NCBI GenBank assembly: GCA_963971305.1
Contig: OZ020307.1
Span: 54,247,702 to 54,311,701, forward strand
Source: Arcuatula senhousia
Lineage: Eukaryota; Mollusca; Bivalvia; Mytilida; Mytilidae
DNA: 64,000 nt
Direction: 5' to 3'
Part shown: positions 1 to 10,931 of the stretch, one piece after another
Layout of the letters: each line of letters starts with the position of its first letter
How positions within the stretch are numbered: the first letter of the stretch is position 1
The notes under the pieces: generated by a model
Databases searched by the model: none
Told to the model about the DNA's origin: nothing
Seen by the model: the letters and a program-made list of their open reading frames with translations, nothing else
Position numbers and translations under genes: made by a program

Positions 1-50
1 ATGCTCTTCATATTCATACAGTGTTTGGCATTTTCAATATTTTTGGTAGA

Positions 51-94
51 GCGCCTCTGATGAGTCTTGAATAGACGAAACGCGCGTCAGGCGT
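51..94 (+). ncRNA. Hammerhead ribozyme, copy 1
   Basis: Stem I pairs 51-56 (GCGCCT) with 89-94 (AGGCGT, one G-U pair). The conserved CTGATGA is 57-63. Stem II is GTCT 64-67 with AGAC 73-76 around a TGAAT loop. GAAA is 77-80. Stem III is minimal: A80-T87, C81-G86 and G82-C85 around a two-base loop. The cleavage triplet GTC is 86-88, so self-cleavage is predicted between 88 and 89. All invariant core positions of a type I hammerhead are present. Such a short stem III usually works best in dimeric transcripts, which a tandem array would supply. Confidence 0.9.
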
Positions 95-408
95 AGCAAA
101 ATTTATTGTCTGGAACTTTGTTGTCATTTGTATTTCGAACACACGTGAAGGTTAGCTCTGCTGGTGGAGTTTAAATTCCCCGAGGTTAGCCCGCTCCGGC
201 ACCAACACTTTTGAGTTGGAGAATACATCAAAACTTTAAATTATCCGTTTAAATTTTAAAATTGTCTTAACCCTAAGGTTCTTCCTACCCCAGACATAGG
301 TTGAATATCTTAGTAATAATTTCGTTCCCTAGTTTGGTATTTTTGGTTATACTGTTCTATGCTCTTCATATTCATACAGTGTTTGGCATTTTCAATATTT
401 TTGGTAGA

Positions 409-452
409 GCGCCTCTGATGAGTCTTGAATAGACGAAACGCGCGTCAGGCGT
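409..452 (+). ncRNA. Hammerhead ribozyme, copy 2
   Basis: Identical in stems and core to copy 1 and displaced by exactly 358 bases. Predicted cleavage is after 446, so transcription through copies 1 and 2 would release a 358-nt RNA. Confidence 0.9.
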
Positions 453-766
453 AGCAAAATTTATTGTCTGGAACTTTGTTGTCATTTGTATTTCGAACAC
501 ACGTGAAGGTTAGCTCTGCTGGTGGAGTTTAAATTCCCCGAGGTTAGCCCGCTCCGGCACCAACACTTTTGAGTTGGAGAATACATCAAAACTTTAAATT
601 ATCCGTTTAAATTTTAAAATTGTCTTAACCCTAAGGTTCTTCCTACCCCAGACAAAGGTTGAATATCTTAGTAATAATTTGGTTCCCTAGTTTGGTATTT
701 TTGGTTTTACTGTTCTATGTTCTTCATATTCATACAGTGTTTGGCATTTTCAATATTTTTGGTAGA

Positions 767-810
767 GCGCCTCTGATGAGTCTTGAATAGACGAAACGCG
801 CGTCAGGCGT
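767..810 (+). ncRNA. Hammerhead ribozyme, copy 3
   Basis: Identical stems and core, again 358 bases downstream. Predicted cleavage is after 804. The surrounding unit body has a few substitutions, but the ribozyme has none. Confidence 0.9.
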
Positions 811-1124
811 AGCAAAATTTATTGTCTGGAACTTTGTTGTCATTTGTATTTCGAACACACGTGAAGGTTAGCTCTGCTGGTGGAGTTTAAATTCCCCGAG
901 GTTAGCCCGCTCCGGCACCAACACTTTTGAGTTGGAGAATACATCAAAACTTTAAATTATCCGTTTAAATTTTAAAATTGTCTTAACCCTAAGGTTTTTC
1001 CTACCCCAGACATAGGTTGAATATCTTAGTAATAATTTGGTTCCCTAGTTTGGTATTTTTGGTTATACTGTTCTATGCTCTTCATATTCATACAGTGTTT
1101 GGCATTTTCAATATTTTTGGTAGA

Positions 1125-1168
1125 GCGCCTCTGATGAGTCTTGAATAGACGAAACGCGCGTCAGGCGT
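1125..1168 (+). ncRNA. Hammerhead ribozyme, copy 4
   Basis: Last ribozyme of the array, with core and stems intact and predicted cleavage after 1162. Only about 41 bases of unit follow before homology ends, so this is the terminal, LTR-like part of the element. Confidence 0.9.
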
Positions 1169-1209
1169 AGCAAAATTTATTGTCTGGAACTTTGTTGTCA
1201 TTTGTATTT

Positions 1210-2090
1210 TGAAAGGTAATATAGAAAATAAAGAATTACAGTAGGCAGATTCCGCCGTCTAGACGGAAAAAAAACCCGAAAGCCAGCAGTAACCTTACAT
1301 GTATGACTACATTTTTGTATATAAAACAGCTAACGATTGTCTAAAAAATACTTTCAAACAAACATTCCCACTTTGAGCACACCTTTACATAGGGCAAGAA
1401 ATTCTGGATTAGACGACTGGGAACCGCAATATCTTACGACAATGTTTGGAGTATATATAATTTGTCAAGCCCTAGATATAAATGTGATGAATCTCTTTGA
1501 AAAAAACCGTAAGACGGAAACGCAGTCATTGTCATTCTTTATGCTGGCGTCACACTGTCCCGATTTTGACATACGATGGACACACGATTGTAAAAATTTC
1601 AACTTCGCGCGAAGTTAGACCCGAACTTCCTGAAAATCAAAATCGAAACCGAAGGGTATACGATTAGAACATGTAGAACCGATGGCTAAACGATTAGAAA
1701 AGTAGCACATACGAATAGCTGCAAACAGATTGCAAAGTTGTTTCCATATTATCATACGAAGTATGAAATGTAATAACGTGATTTGCAGTATGATTATATT
1801 GTTAAGATCTATATAAATTGTCCTTAGCTGCCTCTTATTAGTATGTATGGATTACAAGTAAAAACGCAGGTTCTACAAGTATACCCCTGCTGTCCCTGAT
1901 GTCGATCAGTAAGAGTAGGTGAGACATTTGATCTAAAGCTAATTTCACTTTGAACGAAAGTAATGACTGGCATTACCATGTACAGTTCAAATTCGATTAA
2001 AAATGACTGAAATGAACTGTAATTTACCACAATTTATCTGTAAAATGCTGATTTGCTTCGGTGCAATATCTTCAGTAATTATCTATTTCT
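1210..2090. other. Intergenic, no gene seen
   Basis: AT-rich sequence downstream of the ribozyme array. Short ORFs of up to 93 codons occur but show no domain, splice context or biased composition. I see nothing else. Confidence 0.5.
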
Positions 2091-2340
2091 GTGTTTGTAT
2101 TGATTTTAATTGTCCTTAACTGTTACAGATGATGTCAGTTTATATCAGTCAATTTTGTTATTTGTAACAAATCATGACAGTCATTTTAAATATTTACCTT
2201 GATTTAAAATCACTGATGTGGTATGTAACTGTCCTTGTCAGTCATTAACAGAACTTTACCTTGATTTAAAATGACTGACATTGATTGAAGATGTATTGTC
2301 AACTAATCCCTGTCAGTCATTTTGAATTACATATATACTT
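2091..2340. repeat. Diverged short repeats built on GTCAGTCATTTT and its complement
   Basis: The motif GTCAGTCATTTT or its complement AAAATGACTGAC recurs several times, with ACCTTGATTTAAAAT shared by two blocks. This could be a decayed tandem or foldback repeat. It is followed to about 2700 by two related stretches (each with GACTCRCATA and CAGTTTAATA) that look like old repeat copies. No coding evidence. Confidence 0.5.
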
Positions 2341-2700
2341 TTATTTTTAAGTCCAAAGGTCCTGTCAACATTTGCAGACCGAATCGGAACGTAAACGTGA
2401 TCTGTAACCCGTAATGGTGGACTCGCATATAGTACATACCACAACGCAGTTTAATAACTATAAGGGTTAAGGAAAAAAAGTGTGGGAAACTGAAATTCCA
2501 GTGAAAGGGGGCTGACACCTGTAAAAATATGTGCACCGGAACGACACGTTTTCATCTTCAATCATCATTGTAGACTCACATACCAAAATCAGTTTAATAC
2601 CTATATAGGGTTTTTTCGGAAAACTTTGTGAAAGCGAGGCGGCCGGGCTGGACAGACACACAAACGGGTGTGTCCCCATCGGCTTTTGTCGGTAGGGGAC

Positions 2701-3867
2701 TGATAAAACTTAAGTAGGTTTAAAATGTTTAAATCTTTATTTCTGATATTGAAATTTAAGTATTAAAGATGTCAACAAAGCCTGGACGAGGTCGTGGAAG
2801 AACGAAGCGCCTGGCTTGAATGAAGACGACGATAGCGTCAGGATAGTGTCTTCGCTTTGTTTTGTCTTTTCTTCTTGTTTATTTGAGACTGATCATTGTA
2901 GTTCTTTTTTTATTTCCTTTAATTAATTTTTGGAAAAAAGAAAATTATGAATAGAGCATTAATAAGGGTACTTGTATCGTAAGCTGCTGTCTTGTAAGTC
3001 TTCTTCCATGTTACATGTAATGCATTTTTGACACGTTTGATATTTTACATACATAAGAAATCGTATTGCTTTGAGCAGTGGCGTATTTCCATCTCCGTAC
3101 CATCACTCTTTGCCATTACACTAGTAACGATGGATATACGAATACATGGCGAGGTCTTTGCGACGCCATGTTTCTCGTGCCACCTTTGGTGAGTTTTTCG
3201 TTTTGTTCGTAACGCCATCGTAAGATAAATGAAACCGGCGACACTTAGAAGGCAACACTAAATCAGAAATGGTTTCACGAAGGCATTACAATAGAAAGGA
3301 TGGATTAACGAACGCAACATGAACAAGGCCCTTTGCACAAATCTTCGGCAGTTTTCTAACATGTTAAAAAAATTCGAAAGCACTTAACTAAGTTTAGCCC
3401 GAAGTCAGAAAATTTCCACAGAAGGTGCTACGATGGAAAAAGATGGTGTGCCTGATTTTTACTTGCTAATGGGTATAAATTTTGCAACATTTTTTCTTAT
3501 GAACAAAACTTTGAGCAGCTTGGTATAATCAATATCGAAACATTAGCATACAATTTGCACAGAACGAGGTTTTATGGGAGCTGTGGAATTTTTAAAGAAA
3601 GTGTAATTCCAAGAAGAAAATCAAAGGAAAAAGGAAATTTAAACATTACTTTGATGTCTTTCAGTTAGTCAATTAAGTAGAAGTCCACCTAAGAATCAGG
3701 CTTTCTTAGCGAATTCCTTGCTTGAATTTATGAATTAATGGGTTAATAAGGTAAATTATTGTAGGACTGCAGGGCTGCCTAAAAACGGAGGAACATGAGG
3801 AAAATTAGGACCAATTGAACACTTGAAGGCCTGCAGTGGAAAACGCCCCAAAATACTGAAAACTTAT
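2701..3867. other. Intergenic, no gene seen
   Basis: No ORF with recognisable content on either strand and no clear repeat boundary. Confidence 0.45.
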
Positions 3868-4272
3868 TCAAATGTGTTTCAAAATAAATGAACATGCATG
3901 TAAGAGTTTTAAAGGTATCATGCCATGTATTTTTTTCATCTCCGTTCTGATATTTATTCGAGCTCCTATGGTTTCAACCCCAAATCGGCTGAGGTCAGCA
4001 TCCAACATGTAACTGCAATTGTCGTCCCATATTCTTTCTTCGGTAAACTTTTGTATTAATGTGCCGAGTCCTATTTGCATTAAAGCGACCTGTAGTATAT
4101 AATTCCCCGATTCATTCTTCTCCATCATCGTGTCGTGAGTCTGCTGCAGACGACAGGCTGGAATCTCGATCACGTAGTTGACCGTTGTCTCTAGTAAAAA
4201 AAAGATCGCCAATAATTTTTTCGTCCGATCAGTCGATGTCATAATTTCAAGCGAATATAAATCAATTACCAA
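3868..4272 (-). CDS. SAM-domain protein fragment or exon
   Basis: Open frame of 134 codons. Residues about 57-110 resemble a sterile alpha motif: a leucine-rich first helix, then KFTEERI, an acidic turn, DADLSRFGVETIGARI and a final basic helix. This matches the usual SAM pattern in which L-x-x-LGV-x-x-x-GxR marks helices 4 and 5. SAM domains mediate protein or RNA binding. Translation could start at the first Met (4272) or at an internal Met (4125) that trims a non-SAM leader. The leader abuts the minisatellite. No following domain is visible, so this is probably one exon of a larger gene or a pseudogene. Confidence 0.45.
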   Translation of the reverse strand: MVIDLYSLEIMTSTDRTKKLLAIFFLLETTVNYVIEIPACRLQQTHDTMMEKNESGNYILQVALMQIGLGTLIQKFTEERIWDDNCSYMLDADLSRFGVETIGARINIRTEMKKIHGMIPLKLLHACSFILKHI

Positions 4273-4289
4273 AAAAAAAGAGAGAGCTC

Positions 4290-5610
4290 AACGTATAGAC
4301 AGAAACCACCGAATATAATGGAAAACCCACCCAACATACAGTCAAAACCACTCAACATAATGACAAGAGCACTCAATATAAAGACATATCCACTTAATAG
4401 AAAGAGATATGCGCTCAATATAAAGACATAAGCACTCAATATTAAGACAATAGGACTTAATATAAAGACATTACCACTTAATGTAAAGATATAAACACTT
4501 AATATGAAGAGATAAGCCCTCAATATAAAGACAAAAACACTGAATATAAACTTGTTTCTATCGCATATAATGTCAATACCACCGAATAAATGTTATAAAA
4601 GAGCTCAACACAATGACAAGAGCACTAAATATAAAGACATATCGATTTATTTTCAAGACTAAAGCACTCAATAAAAAGACAGAAGCACTCAATATAAAGA
4701 CATAAGCACTCAATATAAAGACATTAGCACTTTATATGTATAAAGACATACACACTTAATATAAAGACATACACACTTACTATAAAGAGATAAGCACTCA
4801 ATATAAAGAGATAAGCACGCAATATAAAGACATTAACACCGATTATAAACTTGTTTCTATCGCATATAATGTCAATACCACCGAATGTAATGATATAGCT
4901 CAGCATAATGAAAAGAGCACTAAATATAAAGACAATTCCACTTATTATAAGGACTAAAGCGCTCAATATAAGACATAAGCACTCAATAAAAAGACATTAG
5001 CACTTAATATAAAGATATGCACACTTAATATAAAGACATACACACTTAATATAAAGAGATAAGCACTCAATATAAAGACATTTACACTGATTATAAACTT
5101 GTTTCTATCGCATATAATGTCAATACCATCGAATGTAGTAAAAAAGCTCAGCATAATGAAAAGAGTACTCAATATAAAGACATATCTACTTAATATAAAG
5201 ACTAAAGCACTCAATATAAAGACAAGAGCACTCAATATAAAAACATATCCATTTAATATAGAGACTAGATCACAAAATATAAAGACAAAATCACTGAATA
5301 TAAAGACATATCCACTTAATATAAAGACTAAAGCACCCAATATAAAGACAAGAACACTCAATATAAAGACATATCCACTTAATATATAGACTAAAGCACC
5401 CAATATAAAGACAAGAACACTCAATTTAAAGACATATCCACTTAATATAAAGACATAATCACTCAATATAAAGACATATCCACTAAATACAAAGACAAAT
5501 GCACTCAATATAAAGACATTAGCACCAAATATAAAAAACATACGCACTCAATATAAACTTCTTTCTATCGAATATAATGTCGAAACCACCGAATATAAAT
5601 CCGTATGTAA
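4290..5610. repeat. 21-bp minisatellite (CACTCAATATAAAGACAT core)
   Basis: Dozens of 21-bp units run through about 1.3 kb with substitutions. A second block (CTTGTTTCTATCGCATATAA) interrupts the array at 4551, 4850 and 5098, with a variant at 5558, giving a loose higher-order repeat. Because 21 is a multiple of three, several frames stay open. The minus strand reads as a seven-residue VFILSxY repeat and the plus strand as NIKTxxL. I regard these as by-products of the repeat period rather than proteins. Confidence 0.85.
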
Positions 5611-6375
5611 AGACAGCTACGGCATTCCATAAACGATGAACATGCAGATGATGTTATGAAGACGAGAAATAAGGGTGAAGATGTACAAGTATTATTGAGC
5701 ACGTTTTTTTTTGCTAGAGGATGCAATATTATCCGAAAAACTCACGATTTTCTACCCTTTTCCATGTGTTATGAAACTTTTTGTTGTATATATAAATGTA
5801 TATAATAACCATGATAAAGTTAAATGTATATATAGATTAATGATCATGATAATATTCTTCTAGTATATGTTGTATTGAAATTTCCTCTTGAGTGCCTAGC
5901 TATATACAAAGCCAAATGTTTATTTTTTACAGACTGGTTGTAAAGAATTTAACAATTTTCAATCAATACTTTTTAAAGTTGATCCATAGATTTTTAAACA
6001 TATTCTCGCTTTTGTACTGTAGTTATATTGATGACAAATCATAAATTTTGTACTTTTTGTGAACTTGTTAGTGGTACTCAATCAAAAGAAATTCTGGTAA
6101 GTAGAAATTTACTTTAGTACAGTGTTTTTACTAGTGTTATTTTCTTTGAGAAAAAATTTGTATAAAATGTACATGGTTATGTAGGAAATTAAAACACTAA
6201 ATACCGAATTCTTAAAATAAAAACTCAACATTCGTTATATGGATTTGGTTATTTGGGAGTAGAAAAAAATCCTTGGAGACAGTTGCACCTCGGGCAAAAT
6301 AATCTATACATTTCCCTCATACCGAGTCAAAAGTATAAGGATGATGACATGAACATGAAATAATGATAAATAACA
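5611..6375. other. Intergenic, no gene seen
   Basis: AT-rich sequence with a TA-rich microsatellite-like patch near 5785-5835. No coding signal. Confidence 0.45.
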
Positions 6376-6595
6376 TGGAGAATGGTTCCTTTTAACCCAC
6401 CATTTCGTTTAAAATGCATGTACCAAGTCAGGACCATTGCGATCCACCAGTTCTCCGGTATGACTGATTCGTTTTTGTTATTTTCTCTGGACTATGAGAT
6501 TGATCATTCAAGTTCGGTAGTTTTGTTATTACCTTTATTTAGAAAAAAGAGGAGAAGAGGAACGAGTGGAAATTTAGGCTATGTGGTGTACTAAT
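6376..6595 (+). repeat. Dispersed repeat, CAAGTCAGGACCATTGCGATC family
   Basis: Member of a family with recognisable copies at about 11396, 24012, 24820, 24898, 45335 and 50975 (plus) and 23587 and 39635 (minus). Shared landmarks are an AAGTCAGGAC start, a TTCTCYGGTATG middle and GAGATTGATCATTCAAGTTC before GTAGTTTTGTTRTTACCTTT. The 70-codon ORF inside is not conserved between copies. Confidence 0.65.
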
Positions 6596-6662
6596 TGGCG
6601 GACCAGAGATAAATCCTAAATGCTGATAAATTATTATTTTTTGATTTTTTTTTAAATTTAAC

Positions 6663-7064
6663 ATGTCATATGCATCTATCGATTATTTTGTTACAGAAAA
6701 TATGAAAAAGCCAACGCTAGATAATGTATGGTGTTTCACTAAAAAGTACGGAGTTCCTATATTTATAGGAGTGGGAGCTATTGCTTTGGGACCAGTAGTT
6801 GTAGGAGCTTTAGGTTTTAAATCTGCTGGAATTGCTGCTGGATCTTTAGCTGCCTCTCTTATGGCCATGTCGGCAGCGACAAACGGAGGTGGTGTGGCCG
6901 CTGGTGGTGTTGTTGCCACTCTTCAATCAATAGGAGCCGCTGGCTTAGGCCTTGGAACTAAAATCGGATTAGGATCAACCACTGCTGCTGTTTATTCTTA
7001 TTTCAATCATGATATTGCCCCAAGAACGATGCCAAGAATGCAAGAAAATGAAGCAATTCAATAA
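6663..7064 (+). CDS. Interferon-inducible IFI6/IFI27 (ISG12)-like protein
   Basis: Complete 133-residue ORF with A at -3 of the start. The family (Pfam Ifi-6-16) comprises small hydrophobic proteins of mitochondrial or other internal membranes, induced by interferon in vertebrates and expanded in bivalves, where a role in immunity or cell death is suspected. Residues about 31-115 are the domain: a glycine/alanine-rich core starting [20 protein letters not shown], then a [17 protein letters not shown] stretch, then [20 protein letters not shown]. Glycine spacing and helix lengths fit the family. The N-terminal 30 residues are polar and there is a short charged tail. Single-exon in this window. 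The reading is clear, but function in this organism is inferred only from family. Confidence 0.88.
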   Translation: MSYASIDYFVTENMKKPTLDNVWCFTKKYGVPIFIGVGAIALGPVVVGALGFKSAGIAAGSLAASLMAMSAATNGGGVAAGGVVATLQSIGAAGLGLGTKIGLGSTTAAVYSYFNHDIAPRTMPRMQENEAIQ

Positions 7065-7126
7065 TTTGAGTGACCAAACATGTGTTACAAAAATGTATAC
7101 AACATGTAAAATTAACACGCAAAACA

Positions 7127-7132
7127 AATAAA
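7127..7132 (+). terminator. Polyadenylation signal AATAAA of the IFI27-like gene
   Basis: AATAAA lies 63 bases after the stop codon and is followed by a T-rich run. This spacing is typical for a short 3' UTR and supports 6663-7064 being a real, independently transcribed gene. Confidence 0.65.
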
Positions 7133-8239
7133 TGTGTAACGACGCTGTTTTTTTTTCTTTTCACGTGATTCAAGATTTTGTGCCCTACAGAATAACCACC
7201 ACAATAAATTCTAAGAGAGGCTTTACATCAAGTTTTACTTACATGAACATTATGTCCTTCCGACAATCATAACATGCAAATTCGTACTACAGCTTCAGTT
7301 CAGCTGTTCCCAATGTACATTCATTTGTACTTAAGACAATTTGCATTGGTTTGGAAATAAGTAAAACTAGAAGTCCAAGCCAATTTTCATAACTGTGCGA
7401 CTATTATCGTGTTTCGGTTTTGACCCATTGACACATTTTTTTTCAAATATAGATGTTAACGCTGCTGTACACCGAACGTTTTCCTTAAACTTTCAACAGT
7501 TTCAAGGTAACATATAAGCACAAATCATTTATTTTAATTTCCCAAATACTATGCCTGTAAAGTTACCTGTTTCTTTGTAACCTACTTAAAAAGTTGGAGG
7601 GAGAGCAAGTTGGATTTATAAGCCCTAGCAAAATGATAACGGTTATAATTATATAATAAGAGAATCTATTCAGATTATTTCTATTCAATTGTAACGAAAG
7701 TTCATTCATTCATTTCAAAATAACAATATACTGATTTTATGCACAAAAATTATGATAAAAAAGCTTGTATGTTACAAGTTTTCATTCCTTTTGAAAAATA
7801 AAAAGCATTTAAAAAGCAGGATTTGCTAATCACAACATATGTGAAGAAACAGTAAAATAACGTCAAAAAGTTCCATTGAATGTGTGTTGGACATTACAAG
7901 AAATAGAAAGCTATCAAAAGAGCATTTGCATGTCATAGGACGAGAAGGACAAAGACGATCCCGTGTGGGATCCTGGTAGCTTGTAGCTGTAGGTCCGAAT
8001 CAGGGCCTAGCTTGTCGAAGAAGGCGACGAAGAGTCTTAGGAATTCTTAAATCGGAAATGTTTAGCCCCACAGAGCGACCAATGTGTGAACCATTTGTTA
8101 TAACGGCTGCCCCTCGTTTGCAGAGGCGGCCAGGTTTATTATACAAAAAGCCTTACGTAAACTGGTCAGACAGAACAACAAGTTTGACCAATTTAAGCCT
8201 CACGCTGGTCTATGATTATGCACTAGCAACATGGTCAAT
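7133..8239. other. Intergenic, no gene seen
   Basis: No supported gene. The stretch near 7930-8060 is less AT-rich than its surroundings and may be old repeat. The 114-codon ORF starting at 8058 runs into the terminal repeat of the next element and is not credible. Confidence 0.45.
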
Positions 8240-9274
8240 GGGTCCTACCAATAAACGCCCGGCTGCGTCCGGCAAGGTAAAATGCGTCCGGCAAAATATA
8301 AAAAGCGTCCGGCAGATCATAAAAAAAAAGCATCCGGGGGAAAACATAAGGCGTCCGGTAGTATTAAAAGGCATTCGACTGAAAACATTATATAATAAGT
8401 GATTCTTTATTAAGCAAATTTATTCCAGTCCAAATGAGGAAAGAACATCAACTACTTAAAACATACTTACCCCTTGATCAGAAAGCACAAATGTTGGATA
8501 TTTAAAATACATGGAAAACAAAGAGAGTAGTAAATATAAAGATTTCAAGAAAGCCAGGAGCCAAGCTAAAAATTTAGTAAAAAGAGCTAAGAAACAAATG
8601 GAAAAAGACATGGATAAAAATGCCAAAGCAGAACTTAAGAAGTTTTGGAAGTATGCCAATTCAAAGAGAAAAACTCACACCGGCATTGCTGAATTGAAAT
8701 TCATCAAATGGAATGCAAAAATCTACGGAAAATAACGAGGAAAAGCAAATATCCTTGCAAACTTTTCCCTGCCAGACTACTATCCATCTGATTGAAAATG
8801 GAACAATGAAGAATGAATTGTGGCTAACAGAAGAACCTAAATGGATTTTTCGTAAGCATATCTGATGCTTTTTAAAATTCTTTCGACTTGCAAGCAAGTG
8901 TTGTCATTTCCACTCATGATTTACTTATAAGAATATGTTTCCTATGTTTAAAACTCAAAAGCAAAAACTTTTAAATATTGAGAATAATAATGAAAACAGT
9001 TTTAATTATTATTTTCATAGACCTGTATATACAGGTCTATCTTATTTTCACGCCTTTTATCATGCAAATCTATGTTAACTATAATAGTAGTTAATGATGT
9101 ATAATAAAAGTAATTACAAATATATATTCATAAATCTGTAATTTGAAAAAAAAAAGTTATCTTACGGGTTTTTTTTTCTGCCGGACGCATTTTATATTCT
9201 GCCGGACGCTTTTTATGTACTGCCGGGCGCATTTTACCCTGCCGGACGCAACAGGACGTTTATAAGTAGGACCG
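8240..9274. mobile_element. Non-autonomous DNA transposon with 8-bp target duplication
   Basis: A 1,035-bp element bounded by a perfect 8-bp direct repeat TGGTCAAT at 8232-8239 and 9275-9282. The ends form imperfect terminal inverted repeats of about 85 bp starting GGTCCTAC, each holding several subterminal copies of GCGTCCGGC separated by AT-rich spacers. No transposase is present. An 8-bp duplication fits hAT, Merlin or P superfamilies. The GG-rich ends are not typical hAT, and I leave the superfamily open. It has captured a LINE fragment (8505-8790). Confidence 0.82.
8505..8790 (+). pseudogene. LINE reverse-transcriptase polyprotein fragment (EN-RT linker)
   Basis: The 74-codon frame from 8511 matches the region between the endonuclease and reverse transcriptase of CR1/Jockey/L2-like LINEs: a KYKDFKKARSQAKNLVKRAK basic helix, then KKFWKYANSKRKT and GIAELK. 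The same frame continues past a stop at 8733-8735 with KANILANF, as expected just before the RT domain, then ends again. It is therefore an internal scrap of a LINE ORF2, lacking both catalytic domains, located inside the 8240-9274 element. Confidence 0.7.
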
Positions 9275-9307
9275 TGGTCAATAGTATTCTACGCATGGAC
9301 AATTAAC

Positions 9308-9505
9308 TGACAGAGAAAAATACTGTGTTTTGTATAGGATTATACAGGGTCAGTCTCAATTTTGTGAATTTCAAGATATTTGGTAAAATACAAAAATACC
9401 CACACGGAATGAAATAACTTATAAAGAATAGATTTCGAAGGTCTTTTAAGTAAAAGCATCGCTTAAAAGGGAATAAGATGCAGTATCACTCTTCATTTTA
9501 ACACT
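9308..9505. repeat. Left arm of a wide, diverged inverted repeat (partner 12575-12775)
   Basis: The reverse complement aligns with 12575-12775 over about 195 bases. Shared stretches include CGATGCTTTTACTTAAAAG and, roughly, GACTGACCCT with GTGTATAGTATT-like flanks. The arms enclose the 10128-11738 element. Diverged, with boundaries uncertain. Confidence 0.5.
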
Positions 9506-10732
9506 GCATTGGTTGGATTAAATGTGAAAATATCGATGAAAAGTCCACTAAAAACTTTTGCGTGTCCATCATAGACTGCATAGGTTTAGAACAACTTACT
9601 ATTGGGCTTTACATGTACAGGGTTAAACTTTTTATTATGATCTTGCAAATATGTTAAAGCAAACCAAATCACGTCCCTATCATATCAGATTGCACTACAA
9701 ATAACAGTTTTACTCTTCATGTACAACTAAAAGGAGTTTCGTTCTTTGTCTTATTTTTTTGATACACCCCTTTGACCTTATTCTACGCTGAAACGTAAAG
9801 TCACAACACCATTAAACAAAACATAAGAGGCTATCCTTTTTCTGACAAATTATTTTTTTTTGGTTATCAAATGAAGAATTTAAATAGGAACGAAGCTGCT
9901 TCTATTACTATGTCAAAATATAAAAAAAAACTGTTACATTATTTCCCATCATAATTTAAAGTTATAAAAAATTTCTATAGTAGAGGTTATTATGACAATT
10001 CCATAACGCACCCATTATTGACATTATCAACCAAAGAATCTCATGTTAACTACTGGGTACATAGTCTTGAAAGTATAGGTATTGGTCATGTAAATTGAGT
10101 GTTAAAAAGAATATCATAGACGATCAAGAGATGTGGAATAAGTGTGCGACACAACCAACATAAAACAAACGGCAATTTAAAAAGCGGAATGACTATATGT
10201 CCGGCTAGCCGGACGAATAGCCTGTGCGCTATTTTTCCGGCTATTTAAAACGCAGTATACAATCCCTACGATAACCTACATGACCTATCGATTATTAATA
10301 TTTGTATAAGGTATATTGCTAGCAAACATGGGCAAAAATCATTTCAAACTTGAAAATATTATTTACTTCGGATATTTCATTTGTATTTTGACAGTTTGTT
10401 ACTCTGGTCACTCACTTTATTTTCATAAATATTTGAACCACTTTTTTCTATGAAATTTAAGTAAAATATTTTTAAGGTTAGTGTACATATGTTTAAGTAA
10501 AGATAAAATATGAAATATGGTGTTTAAACTAAATATTTCAGCAAAAACCTTATTTATTTAAATAGTAAAATCAACATCTGTTTTTTTTAACTGTGCTGTT
10601 ATATAATTATTTGCTTTCTTTGATATTCAAACAACGTTTACATTTCTAAAATACCCCGGGTAAAATACAAAATAATCAATATGATGTTATAAACGTTAAA
10701 GAATTTTTTTTTTCACTGGGTACAAAACAATA

Positions 10733-10931
10733 ATGCAAAAATCTTTATCTTTCTGGTATCTTTTATCGGTTGTGCAGACAAATATACCATTTGCCAATTA
10801 ATGTCGGATTTTTATTCCGTGATCGATTTAATTTTACCGTAAACACTACCGTTAATATGAAAAATCATGTTGGTTTCCAAATGGATAGAAGAAGGACAAG
10901 CATCGGATTTTATCGTTTACGTCTAGGATAA
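10733..10931 (+). pseudogene. Frameshifted copy of the 73-residue secreted-type ORF at 48814-49035
   Basis: The reverse complement of 48814-49035 aligns here. The 3' part reads on in one frame (INVGFLFRDRFNFTV, then GFQMDRRRTSIGFYRLRLG and stop at 10929-10931). The start (MQKSLSFWYLL, signal-like) is in another frame because about 25 bases present in the 49-kb copy are missing near 10780. Similarity extends downstream to about 11205, so a block of at least 450 bp was copied and inverted. Confidence 0.6.

Larger units (their letters stand above)
1..1209 (+). repeat. Hammerhead-ribozyme tandem array (retrozyme-like), 358-bp units
   Basis: About 3.4 head-to-tail units begin at 1, 359, 717 and 1075, an exact 358-bp period, with only scattered substitutions. 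The first unit may be cut by the window edge. Each unit has a complete hammerhead ribozyme about 50 bases in, followed by a roughly 270-base body. The last unit stops near 1209, in the run ending TTTGTATTT, the same point where the solitary copy at 21427-21585 ends. Known biology: tandem hammerheads cut transcripts into unit-length RNAs that can be circularised, as in plant and animal retrozymes, non-autonomous elements thought to use LTR-like or Penelope-like machinery. The repeat and ribozyme core are read directly; transcription and circular RNA are inferred. Confidence 0.9.

Noticed and set aside
5099..5389. 96-codon plus-strand ORF (NIKT repeats)
   Set aside because: Same minisatellite read on the other strand.
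4963..5547. 194-codon minus-strand ORF of hydrophobic heptads (and companions at 4266-4523 and 4724-4966)
   Set aside because: It is a direct translation of the 21-bp minisatellite. Other frames are open for the same reason, and there is no start context or domain.
4290..5610. CRISPR-like regular repeats
   Set aside because: Units are contiguous 21-mers without unique spacers, in eukaryotic sequence.
6683..6919. 78-codon minus-strand ORF over the IFI27-like gene
   Set aside because: Antisense shadow of the Gly/Ala-rich coding sequence.
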